61,601 bases of DNA from Dendronalium phyllosphericum CENA369 (GTDB lineage: Bacteria; Cyanobacteriota; Cyanobacteriia; Cyanobacteriales; Nostocaceae): positions 1 through 61,601 of the forward strand of contig NZ_JAECZA010000280.1 of the NCBI RefSeq assembly GCF_016056275.1, read 5' to 3'. The notes under the pieces are model-generated. The model searched no databases and was not told where the DNA came from. It saw only the letters and a program-made list of their open reading frames with translations. Positions 53,518-61,601 of the stretch are shown piece by piece. The translations under genes and the position numbers were made by a program. Position 1 is the stretch's first letter. Every line of letters starts with the position of its first letter.

Positions 53518-53900
53518 GTGGGATCGTGTAATTTTCAACAAAGAGCGATTAGTTCAGCTAAGAAACAGATTAAAAAAAATTGCAAATCCTGCATAATCTG
53601 TCCTGATTTACAGATGGTGAATGTTGTGGGGCAGCAACCATAATGCTGGCATGAGCTTCAACTAAACTAACCATGTGGCTGAACTTACGCATACGCTCAT
53701 ATAATAACTGATTGTGCCATTTTTCAAAGTATGGGATTTTACAAACCCTGAGTAGCACAAAATCAGTCATTCTTATATATTTGATAATCTATCTTTATTC
53801 GTGTTAAAATTTATGGTTCATCACGAAACCATAAAAGGTAAAAGTCAAAAGGTTTTTTCTTTTGACTTTTTGATATCTAACTCATTTGGATAAGGAAAAT
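53518..53900. other. Upstream region of the RRM gene
   Basis: 383 bp. The minus-strand frame 53570-53770 (66 codons) shows no protein-like features, and I regard the stretch as leader or promoter of the RRM gene. The terminator-like hairpin at 53841-53869 belongs to the gene upstream. Confidence 0.45.
53841..53869. terminator. AAAGTCAAAAG hairpin after the 74-residue gene
   Basis: AAAGTCAAAAG pairs perfectly with CTTTTGACTTT across a seven-base loop. T-rich sequence follows on the plus strand, and a shorter TTT tail on the minus strand. It sits 32 bp after the stop of the minus-strand gene at 53901. The arm also occurs in the tal-zwf spacer, so it may be a mobile hairpin reused as a terminator. 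Confidence 0.5.
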
Positions 53901-54125
53901 TTATTCTATTGAAATTGGTTGAGGCCCGGTAGCTTTGCCATTATGCACCTCAGTGGTTGCAGTAGAAGAACCACTGGTATAAGCTTGTTGATTTAGCCAG
54001 CTTTTAACGGGATCGTCTGCAAGGTTGAGTCGAAGTACACCAGAGACAAACCCGCCTAAAAATGAGACTGGGTGCTGGGTAAATTGTTTAAATATTGGTG
54101 ATAATTCAGTAATGAACATTAGCAA
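53901..54125 (-). CDS. Small protein of unknown function, cyanobacterial type
   Basis: 74 residues; a second Met at position 3 is an alternative start. The N-terminal half (FITELSPIFKQFTQHPVSFL then GGFVSGVLRLNLADDPVKSW) reads like a short amphipathic protein with a weakly hydrophobic GGFVSGVLRL segment. The C-terminal half is polar and Ser/Thr-rich. I associate this pattern with small conserved cyanobacterial proteins, but cannot name a family. It lies 114 bp downstream of nrdJ on the same strand, so read-through is possible. Confidence 0.65.
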   Translation of the reverse strand: MLMFITELSPIFKQFTQHPVSFLGGFVSGVLRLNLADDPVKSWLNQQAYTSGSSTATTEVHNGKATGPQPISIE

Positions 54126-54239
54126 TCTCCAACCGCTGGCGTGAAAAAATTATTACTTTTCAATCGATCGTAACTTGATTATTGGGGATTGGGGATTGAG
54201 CCATTAATTATTCTCTCCCCTGCTCCCCCTGCTCAGTTC

Positions 54240-57200
54240 CTATGAGATTGGTTGAGGATCTGGAAACATACATTTATCAGAGTCACAACCACTAGGGCCA
54301 GCCTCTGTTAACTCTCCAGAATCATAACGGCTGAGAACTGCACAGAAATCATCTGTTTTGCGTTGCGCTTTTACTTGTTGACTCAAACGCTCGTAAGTTG
54401 GTTTATCTATGGGTTCAAACGGCAAACGTGGGAATGATTGCAAATCGTCAAAACGGGCCAAAAGAGCTGCTGAGATATATCCTTCATCATTAGCGATCGC
54501 TTCGTAAATCCTTTGCCCAAGAGTCTCTACTTCATCAGACCGCAATTCTAAAGTAGCTGATGTATTGTGTGTCACATAGTGCCGTTGAACTTGCAAGACA
54601 AAATCGAGTTGGGCTAAGACGGAAAATTTAGAAACATCGATTTCATCTGCACCCGGTAAATCAGCCCAAGGTACGGAAACGGGGATTTCTACCAACCATT
54701 CGCTGACGCGGGGATCGAAGGGATCGTTTAACAAATTGCCCTGTTCGTCTTTGTCAGATTGGGAGGGGATAACGTTGTAACCGTAGTCAATACAAGCTAA
54801 AGCTACAGGGTCATTTTTACCGAAGGTGATGCGGCGAATAAATCTTTGGGCTTTGGGGGGATGCCAGCCGGAACTTGCACCAGTTAATAAAGCTTTAGTA
54901 CCGCTAGGCTGAACTGTTGTACAGCGATTGGGTCGTTTGAGATGATGGCGATCGCAATAATCCCACACAACTCGATGTACAGTCTCTCTCCAGAAACTGA
55001 GATATCTTTCTTCTTCGCGCTTAAACGCTAATCCTTGGGTAGTAGCGGGTCTGCCTTCCGCCCACCAGCGCAGCCAATCAACACCAAAAGCATGAACAAA
55101 GAAATCAAATAAACCTGTGAAAGAAACTCCCACAATTGGGTCTAATTCTCGGCTTTCTTGATAGCGGGGTTCTAAGAATTTATGATTTAAAAGTGCTGCT
55201 ACAGATAACGCCCCAGCGGTGAAAGCTTTCTCTTGTTCTTTATAGTTATGTGGGTCAATTTGATTGAGGTGGACTTCAGACAAATTACAGTGGAAGTTAG
55301 AGCCAGTGATTTCGCCGCAAGGATTCAGAGCATAGCGCGTCAAACGATGTTCTAATTCAGTAGCATCAAGGTTGGGATGGCGTTCTTGCAACCACTGCTT
55401 TGCTGTTCCCTGATTATAAGCTTGTAAAAAATCAACTTTCAGCGCTTGTGTTGGTAGCAAATCACAATTGCCTCTGGCTACAGCTTCACCAGCCCATTGA
55501 ATTGCGCCTTCGCCGCTGTAATATTGTTTGCGGACAGCATTAATACATTCTTCTAATGTCGGCTTGTGGTGAAAAACTCTGGTATGATTGGCCATCCGCA
55601 GAGCATCGCGTTCTGGATCGATTCGCCAGTTGCCATCTGCATCTTGTTGCCATAAGTTGTCTTTGGCTGTTGCTGCTAGTTGGTCGTCAGCAATGAATTG
55701 ACGCATCCCCGCACTGTTATGTGTCAAATAGCCATCACAGTAAAAACAATGAGCTTCTTCAACTTCAATGTCATAAGTTTTTATATGATCGTAGCTGCCT
55801 ATTCCTTTAACAGTGACAGGAATATCTAGGGAGATATCAGCCTCAGCGATGTAGCGTTCGTAATTGGCATCAACGGTGCGGGAACCTTGGAATCCCATCT
55901 CGCGCATCTCGCTATAGGTATAAGCTTCCCGCATAATGGCACCGGGAAGGGTAAAACCGTACATCTTCAATCCTTGACGCAGTTTTCCTTTGACTGAATG
56001 AGGGGCAATCAGGGCATTGTAACGTTCTTTGAAAGCTGGAATCGTTAAGTTGTACTTAATTTGCCATCTTTTCTCTTGGGGACGAGTGGTGGTAAGTCTA
56101 CCAGCAATACCCAAACTAGATAACACTCCGCCAACTTGCCTGACAAATGACCGATAAACTGAGGTAATTAGGTGAGGAGGTCGGTTATTAACTCCTCCGT
56201 CGCTGTCCATTAAGCCAGCTAGATAAGCTGCTCGGATGTCTATTGAACCCTGCAAAATAAAATTAGGAACTTCTAACGGAACATTTGGCTGTTTGATGTA
56301 GCGATGGAAGTACTCAGCTAGACGAATGGATGAACAAATAGACTTGGCAGTGTTTTCACCTTTGATGATGTTATGAGTAGCAGTTAAGCCAAACAAAGCT
56401 AAAGTAGTATCAAGTTTGGCTTGAATTCTCGCTGTCACTTCAACATCTAAGCCGTTCATTGCCCATTCAACACGACCATAGGGCTTATTGTATTTATTGC
56501 GACCAAGAGCTACATAGCCGTCACCGTGGGTAAACCCAATTAGCCAAGCAATTTCTGCTGTCAGTTCTGGAACCACAAATAACTTAGCTGTATGACTTTG
56601 AAAGGGTCGAGATTTAGTAAAATCTGGTGGCAGATGGGTAACTGTACCAGGTAGAACTTGAGTGTTATGCAGTAGGCGATCGCCTTCGGTTAGACTGGCA
56701 ATGTATTTCCAGACCATACTACCTTTGGCATCTACCAACACAGCTTGTCTATGATTTAAAGTAGCTCTGGGGTAAGTACTGTTGGTTTCTATTTCATAAA
56801 CGTCTTGAAACCCCTGAGCGAATTTATCAACTACTCGCCGGAATCCCAAAGGAGTTTGCACTAAGTCACCCACTTGTACATCACGAATAGGTACAAGACC
56901 TTTGATGGTATGAACTAAAGCATCTTCAGGGAGACAGCGACGGATGTTACCTGCAACAATTGTTACTGCTGCTTCATCAATCAATAGACAACATTCAACT
57001 GAATTTAATTGTCTTCCTAAAGCTTTATTCAGGATGGATGCACAACGCTGATAAAGTCCTGGCAATTTAACAGGATTAGCCATTCCTCCAAAGCCGTTGA
57101 GAGTTTCTCCTGCTTGACGAACATCACTGATATCAACTACTACTTTAACTTCTTCAGAAAATTTGTTGTCTGTGGAGAGTTCCAACAGGGTTTGATAAGA

Positions 57201-57761
57201 TTTCACCCAACCTTCGCGGCTATCTCCAACGTGGATAGTGACGCTGTGACCTTCTATATGAGTTTCAGTATATTCACGACGTTGTTGCTTAGGAGTACTA
57301 CCAATTTCACCTTGCACAGTTACATTTAGGTGATTGCGGATAGGAGGCAATTGGTTAATATATTTTGGTTCTATGATGGCTCCAGTACCGCAGCCCATCA
57401 TTGCCAAATCCATCATTAATCCAAAGGCACTCCAGTCTTGGAGGTTGGTAGAGGTGCAATTATAAGCCCCGGAAAAGTTCTTTGGTTTAGCTATCCAGTC
57501 TGTGCCGCCAACCCATAACCAGCGCCCACTGGGCAAAGCTTTTAGGTTTCGTTGCATCTCCTCAAGTGTGGCTACTTCCTCTGGGCGTAGCTTCCCCAAG
57601 TCAATTAAACCTTGGATAGTGCGATCGCATACCTCATCCCATGTTTCCCTTAGCCCTGCTTTAGTACGGCGGCTATAAGTCCTAAAAAATACGGGATTGG
57701 CAGCTGGTGCAGTTTCCGGAAACTGTGTACTTTGGCGTTTTCTTTCAAGCTCTCGAACCAT
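54240..57761 (-). CDS. nrdJ: Adenosylcobalamin-dependent ribonucleotide reductase (class II), intein-containing precursor
   Basis: 1173 residues encoding a 766-residue extein after removal of a 407-residue intein. The enzyme reduces ribonucleotides to deoxyribonucleotides using B12 as radical source. Seen: FSGAYNCTSTNLQDWSAFGL (N-terminal active-site Cys), MMGCGTGAIIEP, RYALNPCGEITGSNFHCNLS (the NPCGE catalytic loop), TVQPSGTKALLTGASSGWHP, and a C-terminal Cys pair GCDSDKCMF that would re-reduce the active site. The intein interrupts the conserved GNIRR-SAGMRQF segment. The ATG at 57761 is the only plausible start. The gene stands alone, and mutS is divergent from it. Confidence 0.95.
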   Translation of the reverse strand: MVRELERKRQSTQFPETAPAANPVFFRTYSRRTKAGLRETWDEVCDRTIQGLIDLGKLRPEEVATLEEMQRNLKALPSGRWLWVGGTDWIAKPKNFSGAYNCTSTNLQDWSAFGLMMDLAMMGCGTGAIIEPKYINQLPPIRNHLNVTVQGEIGSTPKQQRREYTETHIEGHSVTIHVGDSREGWVKSYQTLLELSTDNKFSEEVKVVVDISDVRQAGETLNGFGGMANPVKLPGLYQRCASILNKALGRQLNSVECCLLIDEAAVTIVAGNIRRCLPEDALVHTIKGLVPIRDVQVGDLVQTPLGFRRVVDKFAQGFQDVYEIETNSTYPRATLNHRQAVLVDAKGSMVWKYIASLTEGDRLLHNTQVLPGTVTHLPPDFTKSRPFQSHTAKLFVVPELTAEIAWLIGFTHGDGYVALGRNKYNKPYGRVEWAMNGLDVEVTARIQAKLDTTLALFGLTATHNIIKGENTAKSICSSIRLAEYFHRYIKQPNVPLEVPNFILQGSIDIRAAYLAGLMDSDGGVNNRPPHLITSVYRSFVRQVGGVLSSLGIAGRLTTTRPQEKRWQIKYNLTIPAFKERYNALIAPHSVKGKLRQGLKMYGFTLPGAIMREAYTYSEMREMGFQGSRTVDANYERYIAEADISLDIPVTVKGIGSYDHIKTYDIEVEEAHCFYCDGYLTHNSAGMRQFIADDQLAATAKDNLWQQDADGNWRIDPERDALRMANHTRVFHHKPTLEECINAVRKQYYSGEGAIQWAGEAVARGNCDLLPTQALKVDFLQAYNQGTAKQWLQERHPNLDATELEHRLTRYALNPCGEITGSNFHCNLSEVHLNQIDPHNYKEQEKAFTAGALSVAALLNHKFLEPRYQESRELDPIVGVSFTGLFDFFVHAFGVDWLRWWAEGRPATTQGLAFKREEERYLSFWRETVHRVVWDYCDRHHLKRPNRCTTVQPSGTKALLTGASSGWHPPKAQRFIRRITFGKNDPVALACIDYGYNVIPSQSDKDEQGNLLNDPFDPRVSEWLVEIPVSVPWADLPGADEIDVSKFSVLAQLDFVLQVQRHYVTHNTSATLELRSDEVETLGQRIYEAIANDEGYISAALLARFDDLQSFPRLPFEPIDKPTYERLSQQVKAQRKTDDFCAVLSRYDSGELTEAGPSGCDSDKCMFPDPQPIS
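55716..56936 (-). other. Intein with LAGLIDADG homing endonuclease inside NrdJ
   Basis: Residues 276-682 of the precursor (407 residues). It begins with Cys276 (CLPEDALVHTIKGLVPIRDV, block A) and ends HCFYCDGYLTHN with the His-Asn dipeptide (block G); Ser683 is the +1 nucleophile. Block B-like TYPRATLNHRQAVLV is present. Two endonuclease motifs, AWLIGFTHGDGYV and AYLAGLMDSDGGV, keep the acidic residues, so the homing endonuclease may still be active. Splicing would join GNIRR to SAGMRQF. Confidence 0.93.
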
Positions 57762-58298
57762 AAATTCAGTTGTTGCGTGCGGACAGATTATGACTATACG
57801 CTAAGTAGATTTAGGATTAAAGATTGCAAAATTTTCCACTTTGCGCTACTTCCACTAGGGTATTAACGACAACAAAATTTTATGATGTATAATGTCAATT
57901 CCTCTTTTATCCAGCTAAGTATAAGGTTGCAATTAAAACATCAGTTCATTCATGTTAGGGGCTATCTGACGACGATAGTTTCATAGAATGAATTACAAGA
58001 TTTAATTCTAAGTTTACTTAAAGGTAGAGTGTGAAGGGCGATCGCGCTTCGCGTAACTTTTACAAAAAACAGGGTGTGGGGTGTAGTGACGAAGAAGTTT
58101 ATTAATGTTCGCACTTATTTTTAATTTTCTTGATTTTTTCCTACACCCGACACCCTACCCCCTACACCCTGCCCTGACTAGGTTTCACGTTTACAAGCGT
58201 GCCATTCGGTAAAAAAACCTTGAGCGATCGCCCTTGGACTCGCACATCACGTTATCATCGGATATTGTGGCTTTTTTTGTGCGTAACTCCTAGCATCT
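57762..58298. other. Divergent spacer between nrdJ and mutS
   Basis: 537 bp. The nrdJ-proximal 250 bp are AT-rich and regulatory-looking. 58069-58182 is the inverted-repeat-bounded GTGTGGGG element. No gene, riboswitch core (for example a cobalamin box) or tRNA was recognised. Confidence 0.5.
58069..58182. repeat. Inverted-repeat-bounded GTGTGGGG element, copy 2
   Basis: Left arm CAGGGTGTGGGGTGTAG and right arm CTACACCCGACACCCTACCC continuing CCTACACCCTG, with an AT-rich 50-bp interior. The arms match those of 12803-12962; the interior does not. Confidence 0.6.
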
Positions 58299-60944
58299 AT
58301 GACTGCTTCTTCCTCTGAAACTCCATCTAACAAGCCCGACGCAAGTACTTTTATTGCCGACCATCGACAGGTAGACCGCAGCAAGTTAAGTCAAATGTAC
58401 TTGCACTATGTCGAGACGAAAGATAAATATCCAAACGCGATGTTGCTGTATCGGGTAGGAGATTTCTTTGAATGCTATTTCCAAGATGCTGTTACCTTAG
58501 CGCAAGAATTGGAATTAGTTCTGACTAGCAAACAAGCTGGAGAACAAGGACGGGTGGCGATGTCCGGTGTGCCACATCACTCTTGGGAACGCTACACAAC
58601 ACTGCTAGTTGAAAAAGGCTATGCAGTGGTAATTTGCGACCAAGTAGAAGATGCAGCAGAAGCCGCAGGTAGATTAGTGCGGCGTGAGGTGACGCGCGTC
58701 GTTACTCCTGGCACTTTGCTAGAAGAAGGAATGCTCAAATCTAGTCGCAATAATTACCTCGCAGCGGTGGTAATTGCGGCTAATCATTGGGGATTAGCTT
58801 ATGCAGATATCTCCACAGGAGAATTCCTGACAACTCAAGGCAGCGATTTAGAACACCTGACACAAGAATTAATGCGCTTGCAGCCTTCGGAAGTGCTGGT
58901 TCCAACTAATGCCCCCGATTTGGGTAGTTTGCTGCGTCCGGGAGAAACTTCACCGCATTTACCGCAATGTTTGCCGCCATCATTTTGTTATAGCTTGCGA
59001 TCGCAAGTTCCCTTTTCTCAAGCTGAGGCTAGACCAAAATTATTGCAGAAATTTAAAGTGCGATCGCTTGAAGGACTCGGTTGCGACCATCTTCCCCTCG
59101 CCGTCCGCGCCGCTGGTGGTCTATTGGAGTATTTAGAAGATACCCAAAAAGAAAACCCTATTTCCTTACAGAGATTACGCACCTATACAACTACTGATTA
59201 TCTAATTGTCGATCACCAAACCCGCCGTAACCTAGAAATTACCCAAACCGTCCGAGATGGCACTTTTCACGGTTCCTTGCTTTGGGCATTAGATAGAACT
59301 AGTACAGCAATGGGCGGGCGGGCGTTGCGGCGGTGGTTGTTGCAACCGCTAATCGATATTAAAGGCATTGGTTCGCGGCAAGATACCATCCAAGAATTGG
59401 TGGAAAATACGTCTGTGCGTCAAGATTTGCGGCAGTTGTTACGACAAATTTATGACCTAGAACGATTGACAGGAAGGGCGGGTTCTGGGACTGCCAATGC
59501 TAGAGATTTAGTAGCGTTAGCAGATTCCCTCTCGCGCTTACCGGAATTATCCCGCTTAGTCGCGGATGCCCATTCTCCCTTTTTGAAAGCTTTGCAGAAA
59601 GTGCCGCCAATCTTGGAAGAATTGGCACAAAAATTACACGTCCATCTTGTCGAGTCGCCACCTATACATATTAAAGAAGGTAGTTTGATTCGTCCGGGAG
59701 TAAATCCGCAATTAGATGAAAGAAAGGCAACTGTAGAAGCAGATCAACAATGGATTGCCAATTTAGAAGTTGACGAAAGGGCGAGAACGGGAATTCCTAC
59801 ATTGAAGGTGGGATTTAATAAAACATTTGGCTACTACATTAGTATTTCTCGTGCCAAAGCCGACCAAGTACCCGCGAATTACATTCGCAAGCAAACCCTA
59901 ACCAATGAAGAACGTTACATTACCCCAGATTTGAAAGAACGGGAAGCGCGAATTCTCACGGCGCGCGATGATTTAAATCAGTTGGAATATGAAATTTTTA
60001 CAGCGTTGCGGGAAGAAGTCGCCCAACAAGCGGAGGTAATTCGCAACCTTTCCCGTGCAGTAGCGGCGGCAGATGTATTGTGTGGTTTAGCTGAGTTGGC
60101 TGTGCAACAAGGATACTGTCGTCCAGAAATGTTACCAGGGCGAGAAATCGCAATTGTGGAAGGTCGTCATCCGGTGGTGGAACAGTCTTTACCTTCGGGT
60201 TTCTTTGTACCGAATTCAACGCAATTGGGAGAAGAGGAAGACGCGGAGAGTGGGAGACACAGGGACGCGGAGAGTGAAATTTTCACCGCGTCCCCCCGTC
60301 CCCGTATCCCCGCGTCCTCTTCTACTAGCCCCGATTTAGTCATCCTCACCGGGCCAAATGCCAGCGGTAAGAGTTGTTATTTGCGTCAAGTGGGGTTGAT
60401 TCAGTTAATGGCGCAAATTGGCAGTTTTATCCCAGCTAAATTTGCCAGATTAGGGATATGCGATCGCATTTTCACGCGTGTAGGTGCGGTAGATGATTTA
60501 GCAACCGGTCAATCGACATTCATGGTAGAGATGAATGAAACGGCAAATATTCTCAACCATGCAACTTCTCGGTCGTTGGTGTTGTTAGATGAAATTGGTC
60601 GAGGAACCGCAACCTTTGATGGTCTTTCCATAGCTTGGGCGGTGGCGGAGTATTTAGCAACAGAAATTCGGGCACGGACAATTTTTGCTACTCATTACCA
60701 CGAATTAAACGAACTAGCTGGGATGTTGCCGAATGTGGCTAATTATCAAGTAACGGTGAAAGAGTTACCCGACCAAATTATCTTTTTGCATCAAGTGCAA
60801 CCGGGAGGCGCTGATAAATCTTACGGCATTGAAGCGGGAAGGTTAGCGGGTTTACCAGCAGTAGTCATTCAACGGGCAAAGCAAGTCATGGGGCAAATTG
60901 AGAAACACAGTAAGATTGCGATCGGTTTAAAGAATTTGGAGTGA
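58299..60944 (+). CDS. mutS: DNA mismatch repair protein MutS
   Basis: 881 residues. MutS recognises mismatches and recruits MutL. The mismatch-binding N-terminus is intact: [20 protein letters not shown], the GDFFE-containing form of the GxFYE motif with Phe for Tyr. Lever and clamp domains follow ([30 protein letters not shown]). The ATPase has Walker [15 protein letters not shown] near residue 685, the Walker B region [20 protein letters not shown], and [12 protein letters not shown]. Between FVPNSTQLG and DLVILTGPN, about 35 residues ([20 protein letters not shown] and onward) come from a palindromic spacer-type repeat read in frame. The reading frame is uninterrupted, so the protein is probably functional. 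Confidence 0.96.
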   Translation: MTASSSETPSNKPDASTFIADHRQVDRSKLSQMYLHYVETKDKYPNAMLLYRVGDFFECYFQDAVTLAQELELVLTSKQAGEQGRVAMSGVPHHSWERYTTLLVEKGYAVVICDQVEDAAEAAGRLVRREVTRVVTPGTLLEEGMLKSSRNNYLAAVVIAANHWGLAYADISTGEFLTTQGSDLEHLTQELMRLQPSEVLVPTNAPDLGSLLRPGETSPHLPQCLPPSFCYSLRSQVPFSQAEARPKLLQKFKVRSLEGLGCDHLPLAVRAAGGLLEYLEDTQKENPISLQRLRTYTTTDYLIVDHQTRRNLEITQTVRDGTFHGSLLWALDRTSTAMGGRALRRWLLQPLIDIKGIGSRQDTIQELVENTSVRQDLRQLLRQIYDLERLTGRAGSGTANARDLVALADSLSRLPELSRLVADAHSPFLKALQKVPPILEELAQKLHVHLVESPPIHIKEGSLIRPGVNPQLDERKATVEADQQWIANLEVDERARTGIPTLKVGFNKTFGYYISISRAKADQVPANYIRKQTLTNEERYITPDLKEREARILTARDDLNQLEYEIFTALREEVAQQAEVIRNLSRAVAAADVLCGLAELAVQQGYCRPEMLPGREIAIVEGRHPVVEQSLPSGFFVPNSTQLGEEEDAESGRHRDAESEIFTASPRPRIPASSSTSPDLVILTGPNASGKSCYLRQVGLIQLMAQIGSFIPAKFARLGICDRIFTRVGAVDDLATGQSTFMVEMNETANILNHATSRSLVLLDEIGRGTATFDGLSIAWAVAEYLATEIRARTIFATHYHELNELAGMLPNVANYQVTVKELPDQIIFLHQVQPGGADKSYGIEAGRLAGLPAVVIQRAKQVMGQIEKHSKIAIGLKNLE
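60226..60326. repeat. Palindromic GACGCGG repeat inserted in frame in mutS
   Basis: GAAGAGGAAGACGCGG at the left and CCGCGTCCTCTTC at the right are inverted. The interior has GGGACGCGGAGAG and CCGCGTCCCCCCGTCCCCGT. The same sequence type lies at about 51315-51345 in the fbp-tal spacer and inside both MITE-like copies. Confidence 0.8.
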
Positions 60945-61050
60945 GAACAAATAGTTTTGGTGCTGCGATCGCCCAATCCAGAAATATCATAATTGGTAAT
61001 GCGATCGCCTAACCGAATATTTTGAGGCTAGCTTTTTTAGTAAGTTTTAA

Positions 61051-61299
61051 TTAAGGTAGTTTGACTTCACAGGTAGTTAGTCCCTTAGCTTTTTTCACCA
61101 ATTTATCATCAAAAGTGTAAAAATCTGTATGATTTTGACTTTGGGCTAAATGAAATGCATCAGCGAAATCTAAGCCCGATTCATGCCATTGCAGCGCTTG
61201 AAACACCAGATTAGCATTACTCAGATGAATATTTGGCAAACCAAAAAGCTTCCTTAGAGCTGTACATATTTCAACAGGTTTAAACTTACCCCTCTTCTG
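61051..61299 (-). pseudogene. VapC-like PIN-domain toxin, N-terminally truncated
   Basis: The C-terminal half of a PIN-domain ribonuclease: EICTALRKLFGLPNIHLSN, then ALQWHESGLDFADAFHLAQS and DFYTFDDKLVKKAKGL. The third and fourth acidic metal ligands (ADAFH, TFDD) are there. The N-terminal DTN motif and the following Glu, and any start codon, are missing. In frame the sequence stops at a TGA near 61299, at the edge of an IS701-type element. Full-length VapC is about 130 residues; about 80 remain. No antitoxin gene is visible. Confidence 0.75.
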
Positions 61300-61601
61300 T
61301 CACTTTCCGGATAGAATGAATAGAATAAAGGAAAAATAGAACTCTACAAGGTAAGTAGAGCAATGGATGTAGAATTACAAATCCTGAAACATCTGCCAAG
61401 GGATGCCCAGCCAACAGTTGCGCTCGTAGATGCATATTGTGCAGAGTACAAAGACCTGTTTAAAGAAGTAAGAAATTATGAATGCTTCAAATATTTACAT
61501 TTAGGGATAATTTCACCAATAAAAAGAAAATCATTACCAGAAATAGCGAAAGTAGTAAGTATAAACTCGGCACAGTCATTACATCATTTTATAGCCTATT
61601 C
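61300..61601 (+). mobile_element. IS701-family insertion sequence, left end (continues beyond the window)
   Basis: Begins near 61300, where similarity to the PIN-domain gene ends (CTTCTGTCACTTTCCGGATA region), and includes the transposase start at 61363. The other end lies outside the window, so terminal inverted repeats and target duplication cannot be confirmed. Confidence 0.65.
61363..61601 (+). CDS. IS701-family transposase, N-terminal part (cut by the right edge)
   Basis: 79 codons are visible from ATG 61363: MDVELQILKHLPRDAQPTVA, continuing EYKDLFKEVRNYECFKYLHL, GIISPIKRKSLPEIAKVVSI and NSAQSLHHFIAY. This is the characteristic N-terminus of IS701-type DDE transposases, first described from Calothrix. 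The DDE catalytic residues lie outside the window. GTAAGTAGAG 5-10 bases upstream may supply the ribosome binding site. It is oriented away from the truncated VapC gene. Confidence 0.85.
   Translation, partial: MDVELQILKHLPRDAQPTVALVDAYCAEYKDLFKEVRNYECFKYLHLGIISPIKRKSLPEIAKVVSINSAQSLHHFIAY

Noticed and set aside
53570-53770. 66-codon minus-strand frame upstream of the RRM gene
   Set aside because: No protein-like features or ribosome binding site; better read as leader or promoter of the RNA-binding protein gene.
57762-58298. Cobalamin riboswitch before the B12-dependent nrdJ
   Set aside because: I looked for the conserved B12-box core upstream of nrdJ and did not find it; the spacer is AT-rich plus a repeat element.

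Overview
The window is chromosomal DNA from a filamentous, most likely heterocyst-forming cyanobacterium (Nostocales). The evidence is the gene content: the fbp-tal-zwf-opcA oxidative pentose phosphate cluster, a CAAD-domain thylakoid protein, a COP23 protein, PEP-CTERM proteins, an IS701-type transposase and an intein-containing class II ribonucleotide reductase. Frequent GCGATCGC (HIP1) octamers and heptameric tandem repeats (STRR-like) in the spacers agree. No tRNA, rRNA, CRISPR array or prophage was seen.

Layout. 1-7.2 kb (minus strand): the 5' part of ppsA, running off the left edge, then a repeat-rich spacer, a TenA-family protein, a secreted pentapeptide-repeat protein, two tandem PEP-CTERM paralogues and an orphan ModA-like periplasmic protein. 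7.6-15.2 kb: a giant unrecognised membrane protein with about seven internal repeats, divergent from a stress-type set (triple YflT-like protein, BON lipoprotein, CAAD protein, acidic hydrophilic protein). 15.5-27.3 kb: a CPA2 antiporter with two USP domains, a metallophosphoesterase, a lipid-kinase-like protein, an LprI-like protein, hemC, glgA, a membrane-anchored protein and a PBP4-type carboxypeptidase. 27.4-41.4 kb: two enormous minus-strand genes for multidomain extracellular phosphoesterases. 42-46 kb: an isochorismatase-like hydrolase divergent from an HxlR regulator with a perfect palindrome at the regulator start, then COP23 and M48-protease proteins. 46.7-52.4 kb: fbp-tal-zwf-opcA. 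53.2-61 kb: an RRM protein, a small conserved-looking protein, nrdJ with an intein, and mutS. The right edge holds a beheaded VapC-like gene next to the start of an IS701-family element.

How genes work together. The two giant proteins combine exonuclease/endonuclease-phosphatase, phytase-like, esterase-like and twin glycerophosphodiesterase domains with RTX and DUF4114-type termini. That suggests a secreted apparatus for taking phosphate from nucleic acids, phytate and phospholipid head groups. A Pho-box-like double repeat lies upstream of the first of them. The fbp-tal-zwf-opcA genes supply NADPH by the oxidative pentose phosphate route, and glgA stores the carbon that feeds it.

The most striking sequence-level theme is repeat invasion. 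Spacer-type repeats sit in operon spacers, between convergent genes, and in frame inside ppsA and mutS. A MITE-like element with terminal inverted repeats is present twice.
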